From contig VGLT01000011.1 in NCBI GenBank assembly GCA_016866635.1, positions 1 through 12,965 of the forward strand: DNA of 12,965 bases. Direction: 5' to 3'. Shown here piece by piece: positions 6,132 to 12,351 of the stretch. The stretch is from Candidatus Uhrbacteria bacterium. GTDB taxonomy: Bacteria; Patescibacteriota; Patescibacteriia; 2-12-FULL-60-25. Below the pieces are notes generated by a model. The model saw nothing but the letters and a program-made list of their open reading frames with translations. It made no database searches and had not been told where the DNA came from. The position numbers were made by a program, and so were the translations under genes. Position 1 is the stretch's first letter, and each line of letters opens with the position of its first letter.

Positions 6132-7721
6132 ATGAAACATTTCGTCATCTACGCCCGAAAGTCCACGGAATCCGAAGATCGGCAGGTTTTGTCGATCGAT
6201 TCCCAGATCAACGAGCTCCAAGCCTTGGCCTCACGGCTGGGTTACGGCGAACTCAAGGTCATGCGCGAATCCATGTCAGCCAAAGCGCCGGGACGGCCGG
6301 TGTTCAACAAACTCATGGAACAGGCCGAATCCGGCCAGATCGCGGGTGTTATTTGCTGGAAGCTCGACCGTCTCGCCAGAAATCCGGTGGATGGCGGGCG
6401 CATCATTTGGTGCATCAAGAGCAACGGGCTTCGTATCATGACGCCCGGCCAGTCGTATTCACGCGAAGAGGACAACACGATTCTGATGTACGTCGAGTTC
6501 GGCATGGCGCAGAAATACATCGACGATCTTGGCAAAAACGTGAAACGCGGCAACCGCACCAAGCTCGAGATGGGTTGGCTTCCGGGCAACGCACCCATGG
6601 GATACATGAACAAGCTCGACGACCACACCGTCGTTGCAGATCCGGAACGGTTCCATTTGGTACGGAAAATGTGGGATTTGGCGCTCACTGGCGCGTATTC
6701 GGTTGAGCAAATCCGTCTCAAGGCGAACAACGAATGGAATTTTCGATCGCGAAAGACCAAACGAGCGGGAGGAAAACCCATCTCCAAAGGTGCGATGTAC
6801 AACTTGTTCCGCAATAAATTCTATTGCGGCGTGATCGAGCGTACGGTCGAAGGCGCTGAACGGAAATACACGGGAGCTCACGAACGCATGGTTACGGAAA
6901 AGGAGTTTTGGGACGTGCAGAAAATCCTCGGAAACCCTGTGCCAAAGCCCCAAAAGCATCGATTTCCGTTGACCGGCCTCATTCGTTGCGGTGAATGTGG
7001 CGGCATGGTTACAGCCGAGGAAAAGACCAAAGTATCTGGTAGGCATTACGTCTATTATCATTGCACCAAAAAGAACAAGACCGTCGCGTGCAACCAGAAG
7101 TTCATCGTCGGCAAGGACCTCGAAGTTCAGGTACAGAACGTGTTGAACGGCATTCATGTACCGCCTGCGTTCGCCAATTGGGCAATCCGTTGGCTCAAAG
7201 AGACGAACCGCGTCGAATGCGACGATCGGACGTCGGCCTATCGATCTCTGCAAAATGCCTACAACGCGGTTCAGGCCAAAATCGATCGTCTCACGGACAT
7301 GCGTCTTGGCGATCTGCTTACGAATGAGGAATACGCGCACCAAAAGGAACGATTACTCCAAGAACAGCGACAACTCAAGGAAAAGCTGAGCGATACCGAG
7401 CAACGAGCTGACAATTGGCGCGAGCGCGTGGAGAACGTGTTTGACTTCGCGGTGCACGCCAAAGACTGGTTTGAAAACGGGAATGACGAGCTGAAGCGCA
7501 GCACCGCCGTCGCGCTTGGCTCGAACTTTGTGTTGAAAGACGGAATACTGGCCTTTGATTGCAAAAACGTGTGGGAAAAGTTTTCTACTATTGCTCCGCA
7601 GATCAAACGCGATTGCGATCGGCTAGAACTCGACGAAAACGGCTACACAGATGCAAAAAACACGGAAACGTGTCCCGTGTTTTCTGTCTGGCAGGGGCGG
7701 GGGGAATCGAACCCACGCTAA
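6132..7721 (+). CDS. Large serine recombinase (site-specific integrase)
   Basis: 529 residues from ATG 6132. N-terminal resolvase fold: FVIYARKSTESEDRQ with catalytic Ser11 and Arg9, ICWKLDRLAR with R80 and R83. Recombinase domain about 155-270 (GYMNKLDDHTVVADPE, then GAMYNLFRNKFYCGVI). Zinc ribbon C286, C289, C311, C320 (RCGECGG ... HCTKK ... ACNQ). Coiled coil about 365-435, then the usual LGSNFVLKDG end near 462-471. Known mechanism: cuts both att sites through a serine-DNA link and integrates or excises an element. A TTG at 6093 in frame would overlap the previous gene and precede the conserved MKHFVIYARKS start, so ATG 6132 is preferred; its leader is A/C-rich (ACGAAACACAACAAT) without Shine-Dalgarno. 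Odd: the frame continues through the tRNA terminator (residues 508-517) and ends inside tRNA-Trp (residues 520-529, WQGRGESNPR, are antisense to the tRNA), suggesting that integration beside the tRNA created this tail. Confidence 0.93.
   Translation: MKHFVIYARKSTESEDRQVLSIDSQINELQALASRLGYGELKVMRESMSAKAPGRPVFNKLMEQAESGQIAGVICWKLDRLARNPVDGGRIIWCIKSNGLRIMTPGQSYSREEDNTILMYVEFGMAQKYIDDLGKNVKRGNRTKLEMGWLPGNAPMGYMNKLDDHTVVADPERFHLVRKMWDLALTGAYSVEQIRLKANNEWNFRSRKTKRAGGKPISKGAMYNLFRNKFYCGVIERTVEGAERKYTGAHERMVTEKEFWDVQKILGNPVPKPQKHRFPLTGLIRCGECGGMVTAEEKTKVSGRHYVYYHCTKKNKTVACNQKFIVGKDLEVQVQNVLNGIHVPPAFANWAIRWLKETNRVECDDRTSAYRSLQNAYNAVQAKIDRLTDMRLGDLLTNEEYAHQKERLLQEQRQLKEKLSDTEQRADNWRERVENVFDFAVHAKDWFENGNDELKRSTAVALGSNFVLKDGILAFDCKNVWEKFSTIAPQIKRDCDRLELDENGYTDAKNTETCPVFSVWQGRGESNPR
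7655..7683 (-). terminator. Hairpin terminator of tRNA-Trp, inside the recombinase 3' end
   Basis: On the minus strand AAAACACGG pairs perfectly with CCGTGTTTT over nine bases with a 9-base loop, and a six-T run overlaps the end of the second arm. It begins six bases after the encoded CCA of the tRNA. An alternative inner hairpin ACACG-GAAA-CGTGT exists on the plus strand. In the plus direction the T-run is only four, so it would be a weaker stop for recombinase transcripts. Confidence 0.7.
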
Positions 7722-7762
7722 CGGTTTTGGAGACCGTTGTACTACCATTATACGACGCCCCT
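7689..7762 (-). tRNA. trnW: tRNA-Trp (anticodon CCA)
   Basis: Read on the minus strand, the acceptor arm AGGGGCG pairs fully with CGCCCCT. The D stem is GTAT/GTAC with one T-G pair and an AATGGTA loop. The anticodon arm ACGGT-CTCCAAA-ACCGT has CCA at 7730-7728. The T arm is GTGGG-TTCGATT-CCCCC with one T-C mismatch at the second pair. Discriminator G and an encoded CCA follow (7691-7689). The acceptor and anticodon arms closely resemble E. coli tRNA-Trp. The last 33 bases overlap the recombinase reading frame in antisense. Confidence 0.96.
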
Positions 7763-7782
7763 ATTTGATGGATTGTGTCGTG

Positions 7783-7811
7783 AGGATATATCACTTTCCC
7801 CTCTTCGACAA
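7783..7811 (-). promoter_or_regulatory. Probable promoter of tRNA-Trp
   Basis: On the minus strand TTGTCG (7811-7806) and TATCCT (7788-7783) are separated by exactly 17 bases; each matches the sigma-70 consensus at four of six positions. A start near 7776 would leave a leader of about 14 bases before the tRNA. Confidence 0.4.
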
Positions 7812-7837
7812 GCCCGCTACACCAACCCTCTCCCACT

Positions 7838-7904
7838 CCAGACCAGGTCCGGGACCAGGTCTGGGACCACTTCTGGGAACATGGGGCCAGGTCCTGGACC
7901 CGGG
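7838..7904. repeat. GC-rich tandem and palindromic repeat patch
   Basis: A 12-base unit CCAGGTCYGGGA occurs twice in tandem (7843-7854 and 7855-7866), then a diverged copy CCACTTCTGGGA (7867-7878), and after a break CCAGGTCCTGGA (7887-7898), itself nearly palindromic (CCAGG-T-CCTGG). The stretch 7838-7864 is an inverted repeat with 12-base arms matching at 11 positions around CGG. It fills most of the 181-bp gap between the tRNA and the next gene. Any ORF through it gives only low-complexity PGPGPG-type sequence. Confidence 0.7.
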
Positions 7905-7943
7905 TGTTTTTCATGGAACGAGGTATTATGGTACATAAGCTGT

Positions 7944-8555
7944 ATGTTTGGGCTCACAAAAAAAGAGTTGACGCTTCTACGCACATTAAACACTCCACGC
8001 AAAGTGCAGAATTATTTGGATTCTCTTCGAGCAGACAATGAACAGGTGGATGATACCTGTCGATCCCCTCGAACAGTCATGCGAGAAAAACGAGCCCACT
8101 GTCTTGAAGGCGCAATGCTCGCCGCCCTCGCCTTTCGCGTGCACCGTCGTCCCCCACTCTTACTTGATTTGACGAGCGTTCCTCACGACCTCGATCATGT
8201 CGTCGCGGTATTTAAACAACACGGCTGTTGGGGCGCGGTTTCAAAAACCAATCATGCGGTTCTGTGTTACCGCGAGCCTGTGTATCGATCCATTCGCGAA
8301 CTTGTCATGTCGTATTTTCACGAATATTTTGATCATGCTGGATTTAAAACCTTGCGCAGTTATTCCAATCCTGTACATTTATCACGCTTCGACAAGCAAA
8401 ACTGGATGATCAATGAAAAAGAAAATTGGTTCATCGCGGAATATCTCGTTGATGTCAAACATATTCCCTTGCTCACCAAATCCCAAATCGCCACCCTCAG
8501 ACGCGCGCATCCAATAGAAATCAAGGCCGGCAAGCTTCTGCAATGGCGCAGATAA
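7944..8555 (+). CDS. Conserved hypothetical protein, possible transglutaminase-like Cys/His fold
   Basis: 203 residues from ATG 7944. The frame is open back to 7737, but that extension reads through the tRNA and repeat patch and is rejected. Visible features: TPRKVQNYLDSL near residue 17, CRSPRTVMREKRAHCLEGA with Cys53, LLLDLTSVPHDLDHVVAVF with His81, Asp84 and His85, GCWGAVSKTNHAVLCYREP, and RELVMSYFHEYFDHAGFKTLRSYS. A Cys at the head of a helix followed by a strand with DHVVAVF is the layout of transglutaminase-like enzymes; the third catalytic residue is not obvious. I recall this as a conserved uncharacterised bacterial family with exactly these blocks, but no function. No Shine-Dalgarno sequence; TATTAT at 7924-7929 may be the -10. 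A weak terminator overlaps the stop. Confidence 0.75.
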   Translation: MFGLTKKELTLLRTLNTPRKVQNYLDSLRADNEQVDDTCRSPRTVMREKRAHCLEGAMLAALAFRVHRRPPLLLDLTSVPHDLDHVVAVFKQHGCWGAVSKTNHAVLCYREPVYRSIRELVMSYFHEYFDHAGFKTLRSYSNPVHLSRFDKQNWMINEKENWFIAEYLVDVKHIPLLTKSQIATLRRAHPIEIKAGKLLQWRR

Positions 8556-8562
8556 CTTTTTT
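8537..8562 (+). terminator. Weak terminator after the 203-residue gene
   Basis: TCTGC (8537-8541) pairs with GCAGA (8548-8552), loop AATGGC, then TAAC and a seven-T run. The hairpin is short and contains the last codons and stop. Confidence 0.4.
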
Positions 8563-8574
8563 TAGCAAATACGG

Positions 8575-8580
8575 TATGCT
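8575..8580 (+). promoter_or_regulatory. -10 box of the CAP-domain gene
   Basis: TATGCT within ACGGTATGCTGATATCCT lies 8 bases before the ATG at 8589. The same ACGGTAT(A/G)CT motif is found before the MFS gene at 12336. No -35 match was found and no Shine-Dalgarno sequence fits in the gap, so the transcript is probably leaderless or nearly so. Confidence 0.5.
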
Positions 8581-8588
8581 GATATCCT

Positions 8589-9509
8589 ATGAAGCAATTG
8601 TTTGTAGGGATATGCCTGCTTTCGCTCCTTTGGTCTTTTCCTCCGGCGACGCGTGCGGCTGTTACCAATGGTTCACTCATAAAGAGCTCAGAGAACCGTG
8701 CCGTCTATTATATTATTGACGGCAAACGCTATGCGTTTCCAAACGAAAAAGTGTTCTTTAGTTGGTACGACACCTTTGGCGGAGTTTCCACGGTTTCTCC
8801 GGTCGAGCTCGCCGGTTTCCCTCTGGCGGGCAACGTAACCTATCGCCCTGGACGCTCTCTCGTCAAAATCCAAACAGATCCAAAAGTCTATGCAGTTTCG
8901 CGTTATGGAATATTGCGCTGGATTGATTCTGAACAAACCGCAACCACGCTCTATGGAAACTGGCCTTCCAAAGTCCACGATATTCCTGATGCCTTTTTTA
9001 TCAACTACCAAATAGGACAACCCATTACCACAACCAATGATTATTCACCCCAAAACGAATTGAACGCGGCAGAACAAATTGCGCAAAACATTCTTGGTGC
9101 AAGTGTCCCGGTGATCACCAATCCGTTTGAGAGTATTGAACGCAAGGCCTTTGATTTGATCAATCAGCATCGCACATCAAATGGATTAGCCGTGCTGACG
9201 TGGAGTGACACCGTCGCAAACGTCTCGCGCGATCACAGCAAAAACATGGCGGATGGAAAAGTCCCATTTGGACATGATGGATTTAATGACCGCGTACATA
9301 CATTACGCAAACATCTGTCTTTTTCCTCAGCGGCAGAAAACGTGGCTTATAATGGCGGCTATGATGATCCAGCGAGCACGGCCGTGGAAGGCTGGCTCAA
9401 GAGTCCGGGACACTTGGCAAATATCGTCGGGGCCTATACCCAATCCGGCATTGGGGTTGCCACCAGCACAGATGGCTCGTACTATTTTACCCAAATCTTT
9501 ATACAGTAG
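8589..9509 (+). CDS. Secreted CAP/SCP-domain protein with surface-type N-terminal domain
   Basis: 306 residues. Signal peptide 1-23 (MKQLFVGICLLSLLWSFPPA, then TRA before AV). Residues 28-140 form a domain I associate with Patescibacteria cell-surface proteins (GSLIKSSENRAVYYIIDGKRY, split here; AFPNEKVFFSWYDTF; LVKIQTDPKVYAVSRYGILRWI). Residues 181-306 are a CAP domain: ERKAFDLINQHRTSNGLAVL, DHSKNM with His216, FGHDGF with His229, AAENVAYN with Glu250, SPGHLANI with His275, and the closing strand YYFTQIFIQ. The two His and Glu of the CAP cavity are all present. Known family: CAP proteins are extracellular, stable folds with varied binding roles; a specific target cannot be read from sequence. 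It probably sits on or leaves the cell surface. Complete and in good order. Confidence 0.92.
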   Translation: MKQLFVGICLLSLLWSFPPATRAAVTNGSLIKSSENRAVYYIIDGKRYAFPNEKVFFSWYDTFGGVSTVSPVELAGFPLAGNVTYRPGRSLVKIQTDPKVYAVSRYGILRWIDSEQTATTLYGNWPSKVHDIPDAFFINYQIGQPITTTNDYSPQNELNAAEQIAQNILGASVPVITNPFESIERKAFDLINQHRTSNGLAVLTWSDTVANVSRDHSKNMADGKVPFGHDGFNDRVHTLRKHLSFSSAAENVAYNGGYDDPASTAVEGWLKSPGHLANIVGAYTQSGIGVATSTDGSYYFTQIFIQ

Positions 9510-9526
9510 TGGGTTGGTGTTATAAT
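9498..9526 (+). promoter_or_regulatory. Promoter of the small membrane protein gene
   Basis: TTTATA (9498-9503) and a perfect TATAAT (9521-9526) are 17 bases apart, and TG one base before the -10 gives an extended -10. The -35 overlaps the end of the CAP gene. The expected leader is about 28 bases and pyrimidine-rich without a Shine-Dalgarno sequence. Confidence 0.6.
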
Positions 9527-9560
9527 AATAAAGGTTCCATTTATTATTTTCTTTTCTTTT

Positions 9561-9809
9561 ATGAAGCTCGATGCAAAAGCGCTCGGTCTCACCTCCGGCA
9601 TTTTCTGCGGCGGGGGCTGGGTATTACTCATGCTCCTCTCTCTTTGGATGGAGGGCGCAAAATCCTGGACGATGCTCATGGGCCCGATGCATCCAGGATT
9701 TTCCTACGGTGTTGGGGGCGCCATCTGGATGGCGGTCCTACATTTTATCATCGGGGGAGTTCTGGGCTGGCTCTTTGCCATGGTCTATAATACGTTGGCG
9801 AAAAAATAA
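9561..9809 (+). CDS. Small two-helix membrane protein, DUF5676 / 'bacteriophage holin'-annotated type
   Basis: 82 residues with two hydrophobic helices: about 8-30 (GLTSGIFCGGGWVLLMLLSL) and about 50-76 (AIWMAVLHFIIGGVLGWLFA), joined by a loop with GPMHPGFSYG, and a short basic end (NTLAKK). Start MKLDAKALGLTSGI and end GWLFAMVYNTL match small chromosomal membrane proteins that databases often label holin or DUF5676. A lysis role is not implied: there is no lysin or phage gene nearby. It has its own promoter and stops 6 bp before the convergent PLP-enzyme gene, leaving no room for a separate terminator. Function unknown. Confidence 0.72.
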   Translation: MKLDAKALGLTSGIFCGGGWVLLMLLSLWMEGAKSWTMLMGPMHPGFSYGVGGAIWMAVLHFIIGGVLGWLFAMVYNTLAKK

Positions 9810-9815
9810 TGTTCG

Positions 9816-11198
9816 CTATTTCAGAAACGTGTTGATTGCTTTGATCAGCACGTTTTTGATTTGTTCCAGTTCCTCCGGAGATTCCGTTCCTGGCGCAATA
9901 CGAATAAACGGCTTTGCATCTTCGTCTGCATGCCGCGCCGTAAGATATACACGCGTGATATCAAATCCAAAACTCGTCCCGGCATTTAGATCAACACTAG
10001 ATCGACGCGCTTCCTTCATCACCGCATCCACAAATTTGAGATAGGTTGGCACATTGGCGTATTCTTTTTTAAAAACAAGGGTAAAATAAGGTGCACGCGC
10101 GGGATAGACGGCATGGGAAAGTGGCGTATTCGATGATCGGATCTGGTGATCGAGAGTCGTTCCGAGTACCTGCGTATTGTGCTGAATGCGCGCGATACGT
10201 TCATCAAGTAATTTTCTATTTGGTTCAGGTAAGGCGAGCACGGACGCTTGCGGCATGTTTGTTCCTAAATGCAGTCGCGTTCCGAATATTCGATCCTGCC
10301 AGGGAGCGGCCGTCCAAATGATTCCTCCCGTGACCCGATCCCAGCCATATTGATGAAACTTATTTAAACTTTCAAATACGATTAAGCGTAATTTAGAAAA
10401 ATGCGGCAAATATTTTAATGGTTGGAAGCTTGTCGCCAACACGCTGTTATCCAAAACAAGATAGGTTGGCTGAGTCACGATCTTTGAAAGCGATGGGATC
10501 ACTGTCGCCAAATCAGGCATGACAATGTGTTCAACATTTCCGAGCGTGTCAAAAAAAATCGCTTTCGGCTGGAACGCTTTTACTTTTTGCATAACGAGCT
10601 CACGATCCATCTCATCAACATATTTCACTCGCTCTCCAAAAAATTGTTTCAATACACGCTTATTCTCAAAATAACTCCCCTCCCCCACGAGGATCCTGTC
10701 ATCCGACCCAATATCAGGAAGTAAAGACGCGACAATGGTCGTAAACGCCGCCATTCCGCTGGACGTCACATACGCACGCGGCATGAGATGCAAATGCGTA
10801 TCAATATACGCTTGAACAAATGTTCGCTCATAATCCGCCGCATCGTGATGCTGATCACGTTTATAATCCGTTCGTGTTCCCTCGATCGCTCCCGTATGAC
10901 GCCCAGCTTGCGACAGGCGCGAATGCTCAAATGATGGCGATTGCCAATCGAGCGAAGCGATGAGTCCAGCACTCACGCTTGATAAGGCTCGCAATTTCTC
11001 CTTCGTAACCCGTAACTCGTAACCCGTAACTCGTTCCGAGAGTATTTGTTTATATTCTTCCATTAATTGCTTCACCTGCTCTAAAACCATTTTTCTTGCA
11101 GTGGCAGGAAAATGCTCTGGATAGTTTTCCAGCTGTTTACGAAACTCACCTAGACGAGTCAGTCCAGACGAGGCCAAGAAATGAAGATCTGATATCAT
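9816..11198 (-). CDS. PLP-dependent enzyme of the Cys/Met metabolism (cystathionine gamma-synthase-like) type
   Basis: 460 residues. A long helical N-terminus (1-75) precedes the fold-type I PLP core. Seen motifs: TSSGMAAFTTIVASLL (145-160) for cofactor phosphate binding, LVLDNSVLA with Asp250 that pairs with the pyridine nitrogen, and VFESLNKFHQYGWDRVTGG with probable Schiff-base Lys280. The C-terminal part has GTSFGFDITRVY and FIRIAPGTES, typical of the small domain that binds substrate carboxylate. Known family: transsulfuration and related C-S bond enzymes; the exact substrate cannot be told. Residues 56-66 (RVTGYELRVTK) are encoded by a 14-bp tandem DNA repeat, an insertion near the end of the N-terminal helix region. 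The ATG at 11198 is 6 bp from the divergent deacylase ATG, so its promoter must lie within that gene, or the true start is later. No Shine-Dalgarno sequence. Confidence 0.85.
   Translation of the reverse strand: MISDLHFLASSGLTRLGEFRKQLENYPEHFPATARKMVLEQVKQLMEEYKQILSERVTGYELRVTKEKLRALSSVSAGLIASLDWQSPSFEHSRLSQAGRHTGAIEGTRTDYKRDQHHDAADYERTFVQAYIDTHLHLMPRAYVTSSGMAAFTTIVASLLPDIGSDDRILVGEGSYFENKRVLKQFFGERVKYVDEMDRELVMQKVKAFQPKAIFFDTLGNVEHIVMPDLATVIPSLSKIVTQPTYLVLDNSVLATSFQPLKYLPHFSKLRLIVFESLNKFHQYGWDRVTGGIIWTAAPWQDRIFGTRLHLGTNMPQASVLALPEPNRKLLDERIARIQHNTQVLGTTLDHQIRSSNTPLSHAVYPARAPYFTLVFKKEYANVPTYLKFVDAVMKEARRSSVDLNAGTSFGFDITRVYLTARHADEDAKPFIRIAPGTESPEELEQIKNVLIKAINTFLK
11004..11033 (-). repeat. 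14-bp tandem repeat (CGTAACCCGTAACT x2) inside the PLP-enzyme gene
   Basis: Two perfect tandem copies plus CG. On the coding strand the unit is AGTTACGGGTTACG-like and encodes the recurring peptide (G)YELRVT. I recall YELRVT-type repeats recurring in unrelated proteins and spacers of Patescibacteria, so this may be a spreading micro-repeat rather than part of the enzyme's ancestral sequence. Confidence 0.8.
11193..11198 (+). promoter_or_regulatory. Possible -10 box of the deacylase gene
   Basis: TATCAT matches TATAAT at five of six positions and ends 6 bases before ATG 11205, the same layout as for the CAP and MFS genes. It overlaps the start codon of the divergent PLP-enzyme gene. No -35 was identified. 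Confidence 0.35.
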
Positions 11199-11204
11199 AC
11201 GCCC

Positions 11205-11885
11205 ATGCTCCCAACCGTAACCGATCTACAGGGAAAAATGCCTGGAAAAACGCTCTTGATTACCGCGGGTATGGATGGAGATGAGTATGCAGGAATCGAG
11301 GCGGCAACGCAATTGATTGAGGCATTTCCATCTCGCGCGTTTGCCGGTAGATTGATTGTTATTCCGATGATGAATATCGCCGGATTTGAAGCCGGGTGCA
11401 GTCACAATCCGATGGATAAAAAGTATCCAAAAAATATTTTTCCGGGTCGAGCCAACGGAACCGCAAGCGAACAACTCATCGATTGGCTCACAAAAAACTT
11501 TATCCATCACGCAGATGCCTGGATCGATCTTCATGGTGGGGCAAAAGATGAATACCTCAAACCTTTTATCTGGACGTGGGAAACAGGGGTTGCTGAGATC
11601 GACGCGTTCATAAAAAAATTTCATCACATCGTTTCTGCAGATCCCATCGTGTTTGAACACGCGGGGTTTTTTTCAAAACCCAAACGCCTCGCTTGCCTTG
11701 GCTGTCCATACATCATGACAGAGTCCGGTCAATTAGGTGAACGAAATCCCCCTGACATCGAGAGACATATTCTTTGGGTCAGGGAGTTAATGGGGTTGAT
11801 GGAGATGATGGATTGGGAACACAAAAATACCCATGCCCCCATCATCAAAAAAAGTGCCGATGGTTTATGGCGAAAAATCAATTAG
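11205..11885 (+). CDS. Succinylglutamate desuccinylase/aspartoacylase (AstE/AspA) family deacylase
   Basis: 226 residues. The M14-like zinc hydrolase pattern is visible: LLITAGMDGDEYAGIEAA (17-34), IVIPMMNIAGFEAG (51-64), NIFPGRANGTASEQLIDWL (77-95), WIDLHGGAKDEYLKPF with zinc His110, and PYIMTESGQLGE with probable catalytic Glu173. Family members normally have G-x-H-G-x-E for the first two zinc ligands; here the His is Asp24 (MDGDE), with Glu27 kept. Known activity: removal of an acyl group from an amino acid or related small molecule; substrate unknown. Start: ATG 11205 has a -10-like TATCAT six bases upstream; ATG 11238 has AGGGA four bases upstream and is the alternative. The longer form keeps the family's N-terminal strand (VTDLQGKMPGKTLLI). 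The stop overlaps the convergent gene by 8 bp. Confidence 0.85.
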   Translation: MLPTVTDLQGKMPGKTLLITAGMDGDEYAGIEAATQLIEAFPSRAFAGRLIVIPMMNIAGFEAGCSHNPMDKKYPKNIFPGRANGTASEQLIDWLTKNFIHHADAWIDLHGGAKDEYLKPFIWTWETGVAEIDAFIKKFHHIVSADPIVFEHAGFFSKPKRLACLGCPYIMTESGQLGERNPPDIERHILWVRELMGLMEMMDWEHKNTHAPIIKKSADGLWRKIN

Positions 11886-12327
11886 CCCTGATATCCACAC
11901 CTCCATAATACCGTCTCAAAAACAGATGTACTGTTCGCTCGATATATTGTGCCAGACGCACGTGCTTTTTTTCTTTTGCTTCTCGCTCTAGACTTTGCAA
12001 TTCCCTTACCACATCTTCAACAGGCAAATGTCCCTCATCCGCGATCTCCATCGCTTGATCAACAAACGCGCTCCCCAAAACATCTTGTTCTTCCAATCGA
12101 TCTACTTCATCTAAATCCACTGTTGGATCAAAACTGGTATCAAATTTTACCTCTAAAGCGGCGTCTATTGTTGCTAGCTCATCTTCTGTGAGCGGCGGTG
12201 CGCTTTCCCTTTGTTCAAAAATTCTATTCCGAATATTGCCCAACCGACCAAGAAACTCTACTCTCGCTTCTTCTTCGGAGGAAGATGGCGCATCACGCCG
12301 TCTTGGCATCACATGCTCAATGGACAT
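11878..12327 (-). CDS. Acidic, helical hypothetical protein
   Basis: 149 residues, no family recognised. No signal peptide, membrane helix or cysteines. The N-terminus is basic then Ser/Glu-rich (PRRRDAPSSSEEEARVEF); the middle is very acidic (FDPTVDLDEVDRLEEQDVLG); the C-terminus is helical and basic (REAKEKKHVRLAQYIERTVH, ending FLRRYYGGVD). The frame is clean with usage like its neighbours. A later ATG (MPRRRD, 12309) is possible. It is divergent from the MFS gene with 24 bp between the starts, and its last 8 bp overlap the end of the deacylase gene. Likely cytoplasmic. Function unknown. Confidence 0.65.
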   Translation of the reverse strand: MSIEHVMPRRRDAPSSSEEEARVEFLGRLGNIRNRIFEQRESAPPLTEDELATIDAALEVKFDTSFDPTVDLDEVDRLEEQDVLGSAFVDQAMEIADEGHLPVEDVVRELQSLEREAKEKKHVRLAQYIERTVHLFLRRYYGGVDIRAN

Positions 12328-12333
12328 AGATAC

Positions 12334-12341
12334 GGTATACT
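12334..12341. promoter_or_regulatory. Shared divergent -10 region
   Basis: The palindrome GTATAC gives TATACT on the plus strand (12336-12341, 10 bases before the MFS ATG) and TATACC on the minus strand (12339-12334, 6 bases before the ATG at 12327). One short site could serve both genes. No -35 element was convincing on either side, and neither start has a Shine-Dalgarno sequence. Confidence 0.5.
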
Positions 12342-12351
12342 AACACTCGGT

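Larger units (their letters stand above)
1..7721. mobile_element. Putative integrative element at tRNA-Trp
   Basis: A serine recombinase directly beside a tRNA gene, together with a self-encoded primase/ATPase, several small element-type proteins and an Mrr nuclease, points to an integrated element occupying the 3' side of tRNA-Trp. I looked for a second copy of the tRNA 3' end (for example GGGGAATCGAACCC) in 1-7680 and did not see one, so the far att site is either left of the window or too short to notice. The left limit and whether Mrr and the 284-residue gene belong to it are uncertain. Confidence 0.5.

Noticed and set aside
6459..7343. Long open frame of 294 codons on the minus strand
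   Set aside because: It lies wholly antisense to the recombinase, whose motifs are unambiguous, and its translation shows no recognisable domain.
1..7680. Second copy of the tRNA-Trp 3' end as an att repeat
   Set aside because: I scanned by eye for GGGGAATCGAACCC-like sequence and found none; a short core of a few bases could not be recognised this way.
7737..7943. 69-residue N-terminal extension of the 203-residue protein
   Set aside because: It would begin inside the tRNA and pass through the GC-rich repeat, giving low-complexity sequence; the conserved part starts at 7944.
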